Program-made: the position numbers and the translations under genes
The notes under the pieces: model-generated
Told to the model about the DNA's origin: nothing
Seen by the model: the letters and a program-made list of their open reading frames with translations, nothing else
Databases searched by the model: none
In this document: piece by piece, positions 26,281 to 35,804 of the stretch
Layout of the letters: every line of letters starts with the position of its first letter
Numbering within the stretch: the first letter of the stretch is position 1
Assembly: GCF_002803075.1 (NCBI RefSeq)
Contig: NZ_NNBK01000003.1
Location: forward strand, 186,001-250,000
Source of the DNA: Streptomyces sp. CB01373
GTDB taxonomy: Bacteria; Actinomycetota; Actinomycetes; Streptomycetales; Streptomycetaceae
DNA length: 64,000 nucleotides
Direction: 5' to 3'

Positions 26281-26362
26281 CGGGACATCGGGCAGGGCCC
26301 CTGCGCGGCCCGGCCAGGGTGGGAGGCCCCGCGGACTTCGTACGGCGGAAGGGCCGGGGCCG

Positions 26363-27391
26363 TCAGGCGTTCGTGCCGGTGCGGCGCGAGGACGCGCGGA
26401 CCCGGAACCGGGCGGTCGTCAGGACCGGACCCGCGCTCGGCTCGCCCGCGATCCGCGCCTGGAGCAGGTCGAGCAGCGCCAACGTCGTCTCCCCGGCGTG
26501 GAGTTCGACCGCCGAGATGGCGGGCCGGCTGTGCCGGGTGTGCTCGGAGTCGGAAGCCGCGGCAAGCATCGTCCGATCGGGTACAGCGACGCCGCGAGCC
26601 GTCAGGCCCGCGAGCACTCCGGCCGCCTGACGACCGGTGTGGCACAGGATCGCATCGGGGATCCCGTCGTCCACGATCGCGTGCGCGATGTCCTCGCCGC
26701 CCTGCTCGCCGGCGCGCTCGGCCGACATGTAGACGCGTGGCGTGATCCCGGCGCTTTCACACCAGGCGCGGTACGTCGCCTCGCTGTCGATGTTCCACGC
26801 GTTGGGGTCGGTTCCGCGCAACAGCACGATCGACCGGGCCCCGGACGCGGCGAAGTGCTCGTAGACGCGTCGGAAGCTCGAGCCGTCGTCCTCGGTGGCC
26901 CAGTCGGTGAAATCCGGGCGGCTGGGATCGCGTCCCAGCGTGACGTACGGGATCCCACGCCGTTCGAGGAGAGCGATCACCGGGTCGTCCACATGAGGCA
27001 TCGTCACGATGTAGCCGTCGAGCGACAGCGCGAGTGGTGGTGTCGGCCGCCTGGTCGGGTCGGGCACGAGCATCAGACTGAGTCCGCGGTCCATCGCCTG
27101 CGCCGAGGCGGCGCCGATGTAGCGGGTGAACACATCGACACCCCGCGGCGCGTACTCACCCAGCGCGTCCAGCGAACGCATGACGAGCCCGATCGCCCCG
27201 ACCGACGAACGTCGCAGGCCGCGCGCGAGGGCGTCGGCCTGGTACTCCATCTCCTCGGCGACGGCCCGGACGCGCAGTCGCGTGGCCGCGCTCAGCGTCC
27301 CGGTGTCATTGAGCGCCATCGAGACCGCCGCGACCGAGACACCCGCACGCTGGGCGACATCGCGAATGGTGACGCCCTTCGATCGAGCCAC
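26363..27391 (-). CDS. LacI-family transcriptional regulator
   Basis: 342 residues. The N-terminal helix-turn-helix VTIRDVAQRAGVSVAAVSMALN (residues 6-27) is followed by the hinge and a periplasmic-binding-like effector domain (GAIGLVMRSLDA ... DGYIVTMPHVDDP). It is divergent from the acyl-hydrolase/importer operon at 27542-35641, and a LacI-type palindrome lies between them, so it is the likely repressor of that operon. The effector is probably the imported compound or its breakdown product. Confidence 0.88.
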   Translation of the reverse strand: MARSKGVTIRDVAQRAGVSVAAVSMALNDTGTLSAATRLRVRAVAEEMEYQADALARGLRRSSVGAIGLVMRSLDALGEYAPRGVDVFTRYIGAASAQAMDRGLSLMLVPDPTRRPTPPLALSLDGYIVTMPHVDDPVIALLERRGIPYVTLGRDPSRPDFTDWATEDDGSSFRRVYEHFAASGARSIVLLRGTDPNAWNIDSEATYRAWCESAGITPRVYMSAERAGEQGGEDIAHAIVDDGIPDAILCHTGRQAAGVLAGLTARGVAVPDRTMLAAASDSEHTRHSRPAISAVELHAGETTLALLDLLQARIAGEPSAGPVLTTARFRVRASSRRTGTNA

Positions 27392-27460
27392 GACGACCTC
27401 CCTGGTCCGCGCTTTCCGCTGCTCTTCGAAGCAGAGAGTGACATGCGCAACGCCATTGTA

Positions 27461-27472
27461 TTAAACGTTTTA
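27461..27472. promoter_or_regulatory. LacI-type operator
   Basis: TTAAACGTTTTA contains the palindrome AAACGTTT with the central CG typical of LacI/GalR operators. It stands out as AT-rich DNA between the divergent regulator and operon, 70 nt from each start codon, so it could control both. Confidence 0.72.
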
Positions 27473-27541
27473 CCTGCCTAGCGTGTCGCCCGCCCCTCAC
27501 CGTGACGGGCCTCACAAGCCAAAAGGCCGGACAGCGACACC

Positions 27542-28612
27542 ATGAAGCTGCACACACTGCTCACGACCACCACCGACCCCCGCGCCCGCGGACGCGAGAT
27601 CGGCACGCGACACGCGGACCAGGTACGTGACGTCAGCGCCCGCTACCTGGCGCACTTCAAGGTTCTGGGCATCCCGGAAACCACCGTCCGCGACATCGTC
27701 GCCCACAGCCACGACGCCCTGCGCGACTGGTACCCGGGCCTCGTCGAGGAGTCCGACGGAATCGCCGAGGCGTCAGGACTCGAACCGTGGCAGGTGGCCG
27801 CGGTCGGCGTACGGACCGAAGTACTCGCCGCCGCGCCCGGGAAGGGCGAGTGCACGACCGCCGTGCACGCACCGCCCTCCGGCGGCCCACCCGAGACGAT
27901 CCAGACGTGGGACTGGCACGACTCGCTCACACCGGACGGTCTTCTGCTGTCGCTCGTCACCGGAGGGCAACGCCGGGTGAAGCTCTTCACCGAGTTCGGC
28001 ACGGCCGCGAAGATCGGGGTGAACGACGCCGGTCTCGGCCTGCATTTCAACATCCTGCACCACCGTTCCGACAACGCCACCGGCGGCGTGCCCGTCCACG
28101 CTGTCGCGCGTCGCGTCCTCGAGGAGGCGACAACGGTGGCGGAGGCCCGCGACATCGTGGCCTCCGCCACCGTGAGCGCGTCGACCGTGCTGACCGTCGC
28201 GACCTGCCGGGACGGCCACGCCGCAGCGGCGTCCATCGAGATGTCACCGTCCGGATCCGCCGTGGTGCGACCCGGCACCGACGGCTGGGTCATCCACACG
28301 AACCACTTTCTCGATCCCGGCCTGGCCGGCGGTGACACCAGCACTCCGGAATCGGTGTCGGTCGAGCGGTACCACCACGCGCGCGCCGTGCGCGGCGACA
28401 TGACCGGCCGGTCCGCGCCGGAGCGCGCGGCCGCCTTCTGCGGCGGCGACGGCGCCGCAGCGGTGGTGTGCGTCCACGCCGACGACTCCCAGCCGGGCCA
28501 CGAGCAGTGGAGCACATTGCTCACGGCCTCCCTCGACCTTCCCGGCTTTGCCCTCGAGTACAGGGCAGGCAACCCCGACGCCGCGGCCCGTGAGGGTCTC
28601 GACCGGTTCTGA
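27542..28612 (+). CDS. C45-family autoproteolytic acyltransferase/hydrolase
   Basis: 356 residues. Resembles the acyl-CoA:6-aminopenicillanic acid acyltransferase (peptidase C45) family: RGREIGTRHADQVR near the N-terminus, EVLAAAPGKGECTTA with the predicted self-cleavage G102-E103|C104 region making Cys104 the N-terminal nucleophile, then QTWDWHDSL and GLGLHFNILHH. It probably hydrolyses or transfers an acyl group on an amide. It is the first gene of a seven-gene operon with spacings of 8 nt or overlaps up to the permeases. Confidence 0.82.
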   Translation: MKLHTLLTTTTDPRARGREIGTRHADQVRDVSARYLAHFKVLGIPETTVRDIVAHSHDALRDWYPGLVEESDGIAEASGLEPWQVAAVGVRTEVLAAAPGKGECTTAVHAPPSGGPPETIQTWDWHDSLTPDGLLLSLVTGGQRRVKLFTEFGTAAKIGVNDAGLGLHFNILHHRSDNATGGVPVHAVARRVLEEATTVAEARDIVASATVSASTVLTVATCRDGHAAAASIEMSPSGSAVVRPGTDGWVIHTNHFLDPGLAGGDTSTPESVSVERYHHARAVRGDMTGRSAPERAAAFCGGDGAAAVVCVHADDSQPGHEQWSTLLTASLDLPGFALEYRAGNPDAAAREGLDRF

Positions 28613-28620
28613 GGAGCCCG

Positions 28621-30267
28621 ATGGACAAGGACGCGAAAATGCCCGCTCATCTCTACCGCAACGCCCGGATCTTCACCTCCGGCCAACGCGCCTGGGCCGA
28701 GTCCCTCGTGGTGGTGGGCGACCGGCTCGCCTACGTCGGCGACGGGGCCACCGCAGCGCGCGTGGCCGGACCGGATGCCCTGATCCACGACCTCGACGGC
28801 GCGACCGTCCTCCCCGGATTCGTCGACGGCCACGCCCACGTGGTCGGTACCGGCGAGGCGGCGGCCCAGGTCGATCTCTGGGGCGCCAACACGGTGCAGG
28901 AGATCCAGCGGCGCATCCGGACATGGACGCGGGAGAACCCCGGCGCACCCCGAGTGCTCGCCACCGGCTGGAAACACGGTGACATCCCGGGCGGCATGCC
29001 CGACCGGGACATGCTCGACGCCGTCGTCGCCGACCGGCCCGTCTACGCGCAGGCCTACGACTTCCACTCGATCTGGCTGAACTCGGCCGCCCTCGCCGAA
29101 GCCGGCATCGACGACACCACGGCGTCACCACCCGGAGGAACGATTCACCGGGACGAGCGGGGCGCGGCCACCGGTCTGGTCGACGAGACCGCGATGCACC
29201 ACCTCGTGTGGCCGGTACTCGACGGCTTCGCCAGTGACTCCGACCGTGACGAGGCCCTGGCGGTCGTCCTCGGCGCCTACGCCGAGTCCGGCATCGTCGG
29301 TTCGACCGAGATGGCGCTGGGCGAAGACGACTACGAGGCCATGCGCCGTGCCGATGAGGCGGGCACGCTGACCACTCGCATCGCCGCGTTCTGGCGCGTC
29401 CAGCCCACCGGCGGCAAGGGCGGGAACCTCGCCCAGGTCGAGCGCGCCCTCGAACTCGCCACCCACCGGTCGACCCCGTTCCTGCGCGTGACCGGCATCA
29501 AGGTCATGGTCGACGGAACCGTCGACGGGTGCACCGCATCCCTCGGCAAGCCCTACGTGAACGGCACGAACGCCGATCCGATCTGGAGCCTCGCCGAACT
29601 CGCCCCGGTGGTGGCCGCCGCGGACGCGGCCGGCCTGCAGGTCGCCATGCACGCCATCGGTGACGAGGCGATCCGGGTCGCGATCGGCGCCGTCGAGCAC
29701 GCCGTCGCTCTCAACGGCCCCCGAAACCGCCGCCACCGCGTCGAACACCTCGAAGTCGTCGATCCCGCGGACATCGACCGGCTGGCGGCACTCGGCATCA
29801 CGGCCAGCATGCAGCCCGTGCACGCCGACCCCGCCATCCAGGAGAACTGGCGACGAGTGCTCGGCGACGAGCGGGTCGACCGCGGCTTCCCGTGGCCCGA
29901 GATGACCGATGCCGGGGCCACACTCGTGCTCGGCACCGATTCCCCCACGTCGCCGCATGCGCCGCTGCCCAACATGTTCATCGCGGCGACACGGCGTTCG
30001 GCACTCGACCCGTCGCTGCCCGCCAACGTCGCGCGCTACGCCCTGCCGCTGGCGGACGCGATCGTGCACGCCACACGGGACGCCGCCTGGGCGAGCCGCT
30101 CCGAGCACCTTCACGGCCGCCTCGCCGAGGGGCTGTACGCCGACTTCATCGTTCTCGACCGGGACATCTTCACCCGGCCGCTCGAGGAACTGCTCGACAC
30201 GCGAGTGCTGAGGACAGTCGTCGGTGGTCGCGTGGTCCACGACGCGCGGCAAGGGGTGAACCGATGA
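28621..30267 (+). CDS. YtcJ-like amidohydrolase
   Basis: 548 residues. A metal-dependent amidohydrolase_3 enzyme: metal ligands H71 and H73 in GFVDGHAHV, further ligands in AMHAIGDEAIR and RVEHLEVVDP, and the final Asp in LGTDSPTSPHAP. AGGAG lies just upstream of the ATG. It starts 8 nt after the acyl-hydrolase gene and overlaps the permease gene by 4 nt (ATGA), so the products probably act in one pathway, hydrolysing C-N bonds of the imported compound. The substrate is unknown. Confidence 0.85.
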   Translation: MDKDAKMPAHLYRNARIFTSGQRAWAESLVVVGDRLAYVGDGATAARVAGPDALIHDLDGATVLPGFVDGHAHVVGTGEAAAQVDLWGANTVQEIQRRIRTWTRENPGAPRVLATGWKHGDIPGGMPDRDMLDAVVADRPVYAQAYDFHSIWLNSAALAEAGIDDTTASPPGGTIHRDERGAATGLVDETAMHHLVWPVLDGFASDSDRDEALAVVLGAYAESGIVGSTEMALGEDDYEAMRRADEAGTLTTRIAAFWRVQPTGGKGGNLAQVERALELATHRSTPFLRVTGIKVMVDGTVDGCTASLGKPYVNGTNADPIWSLAELAPVVAAADAAGLQVAMHAIGDEAIRVAIGAVEHAVALNGPRNRRHRVEHLEVVDPADIDRLAALGITASMQPVHADPAIQENWRRVLGDERVDRGFPWPEMTDAGATLVLGTDSPTSPHAPLPNMFIAATRRSALDPSLPANVARYALPLADAIVHATRDAAWASRSEHLHGRLAEGLYADFIVLDRDIFTRPLEELLDTRVLRTVVGGRVVHDARQGVNR

Positions 30268-31283
30268 GCCACGCGACCATGACGGCGCCAGTGCCATCAG
30301 GACAGGCGAAGGCGAAGCGGCGGCCCGCCGGGGTGGTGCCGCGGTTCATCGCCGCCCGCGCCGCGGGGTTGGCGGTGACCTTGTTCATCGCGAGCCTGGT
30401 CGTCTTCGGAGCGCTCTACGCCGCGCCGGGCAGCCCGCTCACCTATCTCACGCACGGCCGCACCATGTCTCCCGAGGCAATCGCCTCGATCAAGGCCGAG
30501 TATCACCTCGACGACCCCCTCTGGCAGCAGTACCTGAGGTGGCTGGGCGGCGTGGCGCACGGCGACTTCGGAACCTCGATCATCTACAACCAACCGGTGT
30601 CGTCGCTGGTCGGAAGCCGCGCCCTCGTGACCACGCTTCTCGTCCTCATGGCCGCGGCGATCGTCCTGGTGCTCGGGCTGGCCATCGGCACTCTCGCCGG
30701 CCTCAGGCCCGGCCGGCTGTCACGGTCCGCCATGGCCGGCGCGACGGCCGTCATGGCGGTGCCGACCTTCGTCGGAGCGGTCGTGCTGATCATCGTGTTC
30801 GCCGTCAACCTGGAATGGTTCCCGGTGTTCGGCGCCGGCCGTGGGGGTCTCGACGAGGTCTACCACATGGTTCTTCCGTCGGTCGCGCTCGCGCTCGCGT
30901 CCGTCGCGTTCGTCGCGCGACTCGCCCGGACCGCGATCCGGCAGGAGCTGACGGCCGATCACGTGCAGACGGCGATCAGCCGCGGACTGCCCCGCGGGGC
31001 AGTCGTACGCAGACACGTGATGCGCAACGCCGCCATGCCGGTGCTCACCGCCGCGGGTCTCACGATCGCCGGCCTGATCGCGGGCAGCGTCGTCGTGGAA
31101 CAGGTCTTCCAACTCGGCGGGCTCGGCCAGTTCCTCGTGAGTTCGGTGCAGCAGAAGGACTTCCCCGTCGTACAGGCGATCTGCCTGATGTACGTCGCGG
31201 CCTTCATCGTGCTGAACACCCTCATCGACATCGCCTACACCCTGCTCGACCCGCGCGTGTCGATCGGGAAGAAGGACTCATGA
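30264..31283 (+). CDS. Oligopeptide-type ABC transporter permease (DppB-like)
   Basis: 339 residues with six predicted membrane helices. The N-terminal region has the family pattern LFIASLVVFGALYAAPGSP and YHLDDPLWQQYLRWLGGV..GDFGTS. The EAA-type loop is at TAISRGLPRGAVVRRHVMRN. Its ATG overlaps the stop of the amidohydrolase gene, and its own stop overlaps the next permease start. It is one half of the membrane channel. Confidence 0.9.
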   Translation: MSHATMTAPVPSGQAKAKRRPAGVVPRFIAARAAGLAVTLFIASLVVFGALYAAPGSPLTYLTHGRTMSPEAIASIKAEYHLDDPLWQQYLRWLGGVAHGDFGTSIIYNQPVSSLVGSRALVTTLLVLMAAAIVLVLGLAIGTLAGLRPGRLSRSAMAGATAVMAVPTFVGAVVLIIVFAVNLEWFPVFGAGRGGLDEVYHMVLPSVALALASVAFVARLARTAIRQELTADHVQTAISRGLPRGAVVRRHVMRNAAMPVLTAAGLTIAGLIAGSVVVEQVFQLGGLGQFLVSSVQQKDFPVVQAICLMYVAAFIVLNTLIDIAYTLLDPRVSIGKKDS

Positions 31284-32155
31284 GCACGACAGCACCGGTG
31301 CGACGTATCGGAGTTCGAAGGGCCGGCCGGAGTACGACGCGTCGTACGAGAGCCATCGGCATGTCCGGGTGGGTGGCGATCGCCCTCCTCGGAGTCGTCG
31401 TCTGCTTCGCCGTCCTCGCGCCCCTCCTCGCACCGCAGGACCCGAACGCCGTCAACCTCTCCGGTGCGTACCAGGGCTCGAGCGGCGCGCACCTGCTGGG
31501 AACCGACGCAAGCGGGCGGGACCTTCTCTCGCGCCTCGTCCACGGCTCCCGGACCGCGCTGATCGGGCCGTTCCTCGTCGTGGTGATCTCGACGCTCCTC
31601 GGCACGGTCCTCGCGCTCGCGGCCGTGTGGTTCGGCGGTTGGTTCGACCAGATGGTGGTGCGCGTCGTCGACGCCGTGTTCGCCTTCCCCGGTCTGCTGC
31701 TGGCGATCCTGGCGACCGCCCTATTCGGATCCGGCCTGAAGGCCGCCGTTGTGGCGCTGTCCATCGCCTACATCCCCTACATCGCACGGATCGTGCGGAG
31801 CGCGGCGCTGCGCGAGCGCTCACTGCCCTACATCGCGGCACTGCGGGTTCAGGGCGTGCACGGATCGCGGATCGCGTTGCGGCACATCCTGCCCAACGTG
31901 GGCGGGCTGATCGTCGCCAACGCCACACTCGCCTTCGGTTTCGCCCTGATGGACCTCGCCGGCCTCTCGTTCATCGGCCTCGGGGTGCAGCCGCCGACGT
32001 CGGACTGGGGCGCGATGGTCGGCACCGGCATGGCCGGTGTGCTGCAACAGCACCCGCAGGAGGCGCTGTTCGCCGGCGTCCTCGTCGTCATCACCGTCGG
32101 CGCCGTGAACACGCTCGGCGACCGGCTCACGGAGCGCTGGGAGGCACGCTCGTGA
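31280..32155 (+). CDS. Oligopeptide-type ABC transporter permease (DppC-like)
   Basis: 291 residues. A DppC/OppC-type permease: LLAPQDPNAVNL and HLLGTDASGRDLLSRLVHG near the N-terminus, the ABC-contact loop LRVQGVHGSRIALRHILPNVG, and SFIGLGVQPPTSDWGAM before the last helix. It overlaps the genes on both sides by 4 nt, so stoichiometric synthesis with the DppB-like partner is expected. Confidence 0.9.
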   Translation: MSTTAPVRRIGVRRAGRSTTRRTRAIGMSGWVAIALLGVVVCFAVLAPLLAPQDPNAVNLSGAYQGSSGAHLLGTDASGRDLLSRLVHGSRTALIGPFLVVVISTLLGTVLALAAVWFGGWFDQMVVRVVDAVFAFPGLLLAILATALFGSGLKAAVVALSIAYIPYIARIVRSAALRERSLPYIAALRVQGVHGSRIALRHILPNVGGLIVANATLAFGFALMDLAGLSFIGLGVQPPTSDWGAMVGTGMAGVLQQHPQEALFAGVLVVITVGAVNTLGDRLTERWEARS

Positions 32156-33174
32156 AGGCACTTCTCGAAGTCGACGGGCTGACGGTCCGGCTGCCCGTCG
32201 CGGACGAGTCGCGCACCGTGCTGCGCGATGTCTCGTTCTCACTCGACCGAGGCAGCACGCTCGGCCTGGTCGGCGAGTCCGGTTCGGGCAAGTCCATGAC
32301 GGTACGCACCATCGCACGCCTGCTCCCCGACGGCGCCGACGTCCGGGGCGGTGTCCGCTTCGACGGCGCCGAGGTGTTCGACCTCCGCACCGACGCCCTG
32401 CGGTCCTACCGGGCGAAGGACGTCGCGATGATCTTCCAGGACGCCCGGGCCCACACGAACCCCGTACGCACGATCGGCGACTTCCTCACCGAGGCGATGC
32501 GCACCAACGACCGGATGCCCAAGCCCGCTGCGCGCAAGCGCGCACAGGAACTGCTCGCCGAGGTCGGGATCGGGGACCCGGAGCGCCGGCTGCGGCAGTT
32601 CCCCCACGAGCTCTCCGGCGGCCTGCTGCAACGGGTGATGATCGCGGCCGCGGTCGCCGCGCGGCCTCGGCTCGTCCTCGCCGACGAACCGACGACCGCG
32701 CTCGATGTCACCACCCAGGCGGAGGTGATGGCGATTCTCCGGCGCATGCAGCGCGAGTACGGCATGGCGATGCTCTTCATCACCCACGACCTGGAACTCG
32801 CCGGTGCCGTGTGCGACGAGACGATCGTGCTGTACGCAGGCCAGGTCATGGAGCGCCAGGCGTCGGTGCGGTTGCACCAGGACCCGCTCCACCCCTACAC
32901 CGCCGCACTGGTAAGGGCACGACCCGAGATCGGCCGGCGCGTCGAGCGGCTGCCCGCGATCAGCGGTCATCCGACCACCGCCTACGAGGCGCCGGACGGC
33001 TGTGCGTTCGCGCCGCGCTGTCGCTTCGCGCAGGAGCGGTGCCGGGCGGGAGTGCCGCCCCTGCTGCAGATCGGTCCGTCGCAGACCCGGTGCGTCCGGA
33101 TGCCCGGCCTGCGCGGCGAGATGGTGCCGCAGCAGCACGTCGACTCCCCTTCGAACGAGGAGGTCCAGCGATGA
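32152..33174 (+). CDS. ABC transporter ATP-binding protein (DppD-like)
   Basis: 340 residues. Walker A GESGSGKS at 41-48, Q-loop MIFQDARAHTNP, signature LSGGLLQRVMIAAAVA (an L replaces the usual Q after SGG), Walker B LVLADEPTTALD and switch His in FITHDLE. The C-terminal extension with CAFAPRC, RFAQERC and similar cysteines is the oligopeptide-transporter domain. The GTG start overlaps the DppC-like stop codon. Confidence 0.9.
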   Translation: MKALLEVDGLTVRLPVADESRTVLRDVSFSLDRGSTLGLVGESGSGKSMTVRTIARLLPDGADVRGGVRFDGAEVFDLRTDALRSYRAKDVAMIFQDARAHTNPVRTIGDFLTEAMRTNDRMPKPAARKRAQELLAEVGIGDPERRLRQFPHELSGGLLQRVMIAAAVAARPRLVLADEPTTALDVTTQAEVMAILRRMQREYGMAMLFITHDLELAGAVCDETIVLYAGQVMERQASVRLHQDPLHPYTAALVRARPEIGRRVERLPAISGHPTTAYEAPDGCAFAPRCRFAQERCRAGVPPLLQIGPSQTRCVRMPGLRGEMVPQQHVDSPSNEEVQR

Positions 33175-33977
33175 CGGAACCGCTGCTCGTGGTCGAGCAC
33201 CTGACCAAGACGTTCGGACGCGGGTGTGCCGAGGCGACGGCGGTCGCCGACGTGAGCTTCGCCCTGGCCCCGGGCGGAGCCCTCGGCATCGTCGGCGAAT
33301 CCGGCTCCGGCAAGACGACCACGGCGCGGATGATCATCGGCCTGGAGCGTCCCTCCGGCGGTCGCATCATGTTCCGGGGCGAGGACCGCACGCACCCGGC
33401 GCGCTCCGCACGGAGCCGCCGTGAGCGGGGCCGGGACATCCAGATCGTCTTCCAGGACCCCTACACCTCACTCGACCGCCGTCAGCGCGTCGGCGACTGC
33501 CTCGCGGAGGTCGTCGGCGTTCATTTCCGGCTCGGCCGCGACGAGACCAGGAAGCGCGTGAGTGAACTCGCCGAGCTCGTCGGGCTCGACGACCGGCAGC
33601 TCGCGGCACTGCCGAGGTCGCTCTCGGGAGGGCAGCGCCAGCGCGTCGCCATCGCTCGCGCGCTCGCCGCCGATCCGGACGTCCTCATCCTCGACGAGGC
33701 CGTGTCGGCCCTGGACGTTTCCATCCAGGCACAGATCCTCAACCTGCTCTCGGACATCCGGCAGGAACGCGGCGTGAGCTACCTGTTCATCAGCCACGAT
33801 CTCGCCGTCATCCGCCAGGTGACCGACGACACGATCGTCATGCGTCACGGCGCCGTCGTCGAGCAAGGACCCACCGCCGCCGTGCTCGACAACCCTCAAG
33901 ACCCCTACACGCGCCTGTTGCGCGACAGCGTCCCCCGCAGCGGATGGGACCCCGAAGCCGTCACAGCCCGACACTGA
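33171..33977 (+). CDS. ABC transporter ATP-binding protein (DppF-like)
   Basis: 268 residues. Walker A GESGSGKT at 42-49, Q-loop IVFQDPYTSLDRRQRVGDCL, perfect signature LSGGQRQRVAIARALA, Walker B VLILDEAVSALD and LFISHDLAVI. It is second ATPase of the same importer, overlapping the first by 4 nt with GAGGAGG upstream. Confidence 0.9.
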   Translation: MTEPLLVVEHLTKTFGRGCAEATAVADVSFALAPGGALGIVGESGSGKTTTARMIIGLERPSGGRIMFRGEDRTHPARSARSRRERGRDIQIVFQDPYTSLDRRQRVGDCLAEVVGVHFRLGRDETRKRVSELAELVGLDDRQLAALPRSLSGGQRQRVAIARALAADPDVLILDEAVSALDVSIQAQILNLLSDIRQERGVSYLFISHDLAVIRQVTDDTIVMRHGAVVEQGPTAAVLDNPQDPYTRLLRDSVPRSGWDPEAVTARH

Positions 33978-33991
33978 CCAGGAGCACCGCG

Positions 33992-35641
33992 ATGTATTCA
34001 CCCCGCCCACGCAGACGGGCGACCGCGCTCGCCGTCGCCGCAGCAGCCACCCTCGTGCTGGCCGGCTGCTCCGGAGGCAGCACCGGCACCGGAGCGGCCG
34101 GGTCCTCCGACGCGCTGACGACGTTCACGCCCGCGGGTTCCGGCTCGGTCGACAGGATCACCTGGAACGTCTTCCAGGGCGAGCCTCAGACCATCGACCC
34201 CTTCCAGTCGGCCGACTACACGCCGAACATGATCAACTCGAACATGTGCGAGACCCTGCTCGCCCAGACACCCGACTTCCGGATCAAGCCCAATCTGGCC
34301 ACGTCGTACGCGAACCCCGACCCGACGACCTGGGTCTACAAGCTGCGCGGCGACGTCACCTTCTGGGACGGCTCGCCGATGACCGCCGACGACGTCGTGT
34401 GGAGCATGCGGCACAACATGACGGACAAGTCGAGCTTCTACGGCTACCTGTACTCGAACGTCGCCTCGATCACGAAGACGGGCGCCGGCGAAGTCACCGT
34501 CAGGCTCAAGAAGCCCGACTACCTCTTCAACGACGAGCTGGCGAGCTTCGCCGGTGTCGTCGTCGAGAAGAAGTTCTACGAGCAGAACGGCAAGAAGGCC
34601 GGTACACCGGGCGTCGGTGTGATGTGCACCGGCCCCTACAGGTTCGACAAGTGGACGCGGGGCCAGTCGGTCGGCGTGAGCCGCTACGACGGCTACTGGA
34701 ACAAGTCGCTGCCCCTGAAGGTGAAGAACATCGACTTCACCTTCCTGACCGACGACTCCGCGATCACCTCCGGCCTGCTCTCGGGCCAGATCGACGGAAC
34801 GTACGGTCCGCCGACCGCCGGGCTGGCACAACTGAGGGCGTCGTCTGCGGGCAAGCTCTACTCGGGCGCCGCGCCCCTGGCCGTCACGCTCGTGGTCGCG
34901 AACCACAAGGGTGCGCTGGGCAACGCCGACGTGCGCAGGGCGCTCCGGATGGCCATCGACTGGAAGGGCATCGGCAGCCAGGTGTACGCCGGTGAGGGGG
35001 CCCCTGCTTCGCTGCAGACCGTGCCGGCCGTGTACGGCTTCGCCAAGGACGATCTGACCTCGTACGCCGACTCGGTCGGGACCGATGGCTCCGCGCGGAT
35101 CGACGAGGCGAAGAAGCTGCTCGCCGGCGTTCCGGCCGACGTGAAATCGAAGCAGATCAGCCTCGTGGTTCCGCAGCAGGCGGAGACGCAGCAGCTTGGC
35201 CTCGGGGTCAAGGACGCGGCCGACAAGATCGGCTTGAACTTCAAGCTCGACGTCGTTCCCGCGACCGGCTACTCGAACTACCTGTACGACCCGGCGACAC
35301 GTGGCAACACCGACCTGCTATACACGCAGTTCTGGCCGAACATCCCGAACCCGCTCGACTGGCTGGGCCTCACCGCGGTGACCGGCGGCACCTTCAACCA
35401 GTCCGGCTACAGCGGCATCGACGGGCTCTACGCCGAGGCGATCGGCACGAAGGACGACAGCGCCCGCTCCAAGCTGGTGCTGCGGATGGAGCGGAAGCTG
35501 CACGACGAGATGGATCCGATGTTCTCCGGCATCCAGCTGACGAACGACGTATGGCTCGGAAGCAGGATCACCGGGGCGCCGGCAGCATTCGACTACGTCT
35601 ACTACCCATGGGCGGCTCACCTCGGCGGAACCGGCAAGTAG
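33992..35641 (+). CDS. Extracellular solute-binding lipoprotein, family 5
   Basis: 549 residues. A lipoprotein signal with lipobox LAGC (Cys26) precedes a family-5 solute-binding domain: QTIDPFQSADYTPNMIN, LRGDVTFWDGSPMTADDVVWS, VMCTGPYRFDKW and the C-terminal TQFWPNIPNPLDW. AGGAG lies 8 nt before the ATG. It closes the operon and should deliver an oligopeptide-like or amide-containing ligand to the permeases; the binding specificity cannot be read off. Confidence 0.9.
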   Translation: MYSPRPRRRATALAVAAAATLVLAGCSGGSTGTGAAGSSDALTTFTPAGSGSVDRITWNVFQGEPQTIDPFQSADYTPNMINSNMCETLLAQTPDFRIKPNLATSYANPDPTTWVYKLRGDVTFWDGSPMTADDVVWSMRHNMTDKSSFYGYLYSNVASITKTGAGEVTVRLKKPDYLFNDELASFAGVVVEKKFYEQNGKKAGTPGVGVMCTGPYRFDKWTRGQSVGVSRYDGYWNKSLPLKVKNIDFTFLTDDSAITSGLLSGQIDGTYGPPTAGLAQLRASSAGKLYSGAAPLAVTLVVANHKGALGNADVRRALRMAIDWKGIGSQVYAGEGAPASLQTVPAVYGFAKDDLTSYADSVGTDGSARIDEAKKLLAGVPADVKSKQISLVVPQQAETQQLGLGVKDAADKIGLNFKLDVVPATGYSNYLYDPATRGNTDLLYTQFWPNIPNPLDWLGLTAVTGGTFNQSGYSGIDGLYAEAIGTKDDSARSKLVLRMERKLHDEMDPMFSGIQLTNDVWLGSRITGAPAAFDYVYYPWAAHLGGTGK

Positions 35642-35676
35642 TCCTTGCGGACGGGGCAGGGCTTCTGCGTGGTCGC

Positions 35677-35713
35677 CAGGGCCGGCCCGGACCACAGGTC
35701 CGGGCCGGCCCTG
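35677..35713 (+). terminator. Strong hairpin terminator of the importer operon
   Basis: A perfect 17-bp inverted repeat (35677-35693 and 35697-35713; arms CAGGGCCGGCCCGGACC and its complement) with a 3-nt loop (ACA), 35 nt after the binding-protein stop codon. Confidence 0.88.
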
Positions 35714-35804
35714 TCCGAAGGCATGGGCACTTTGCGATGGCGGGGTCCTGTTCGCGGCGCGGGCTTCCGCGCCGCGATGTCCGGATCCCCGTCGCCGAGC
35801 CGGC

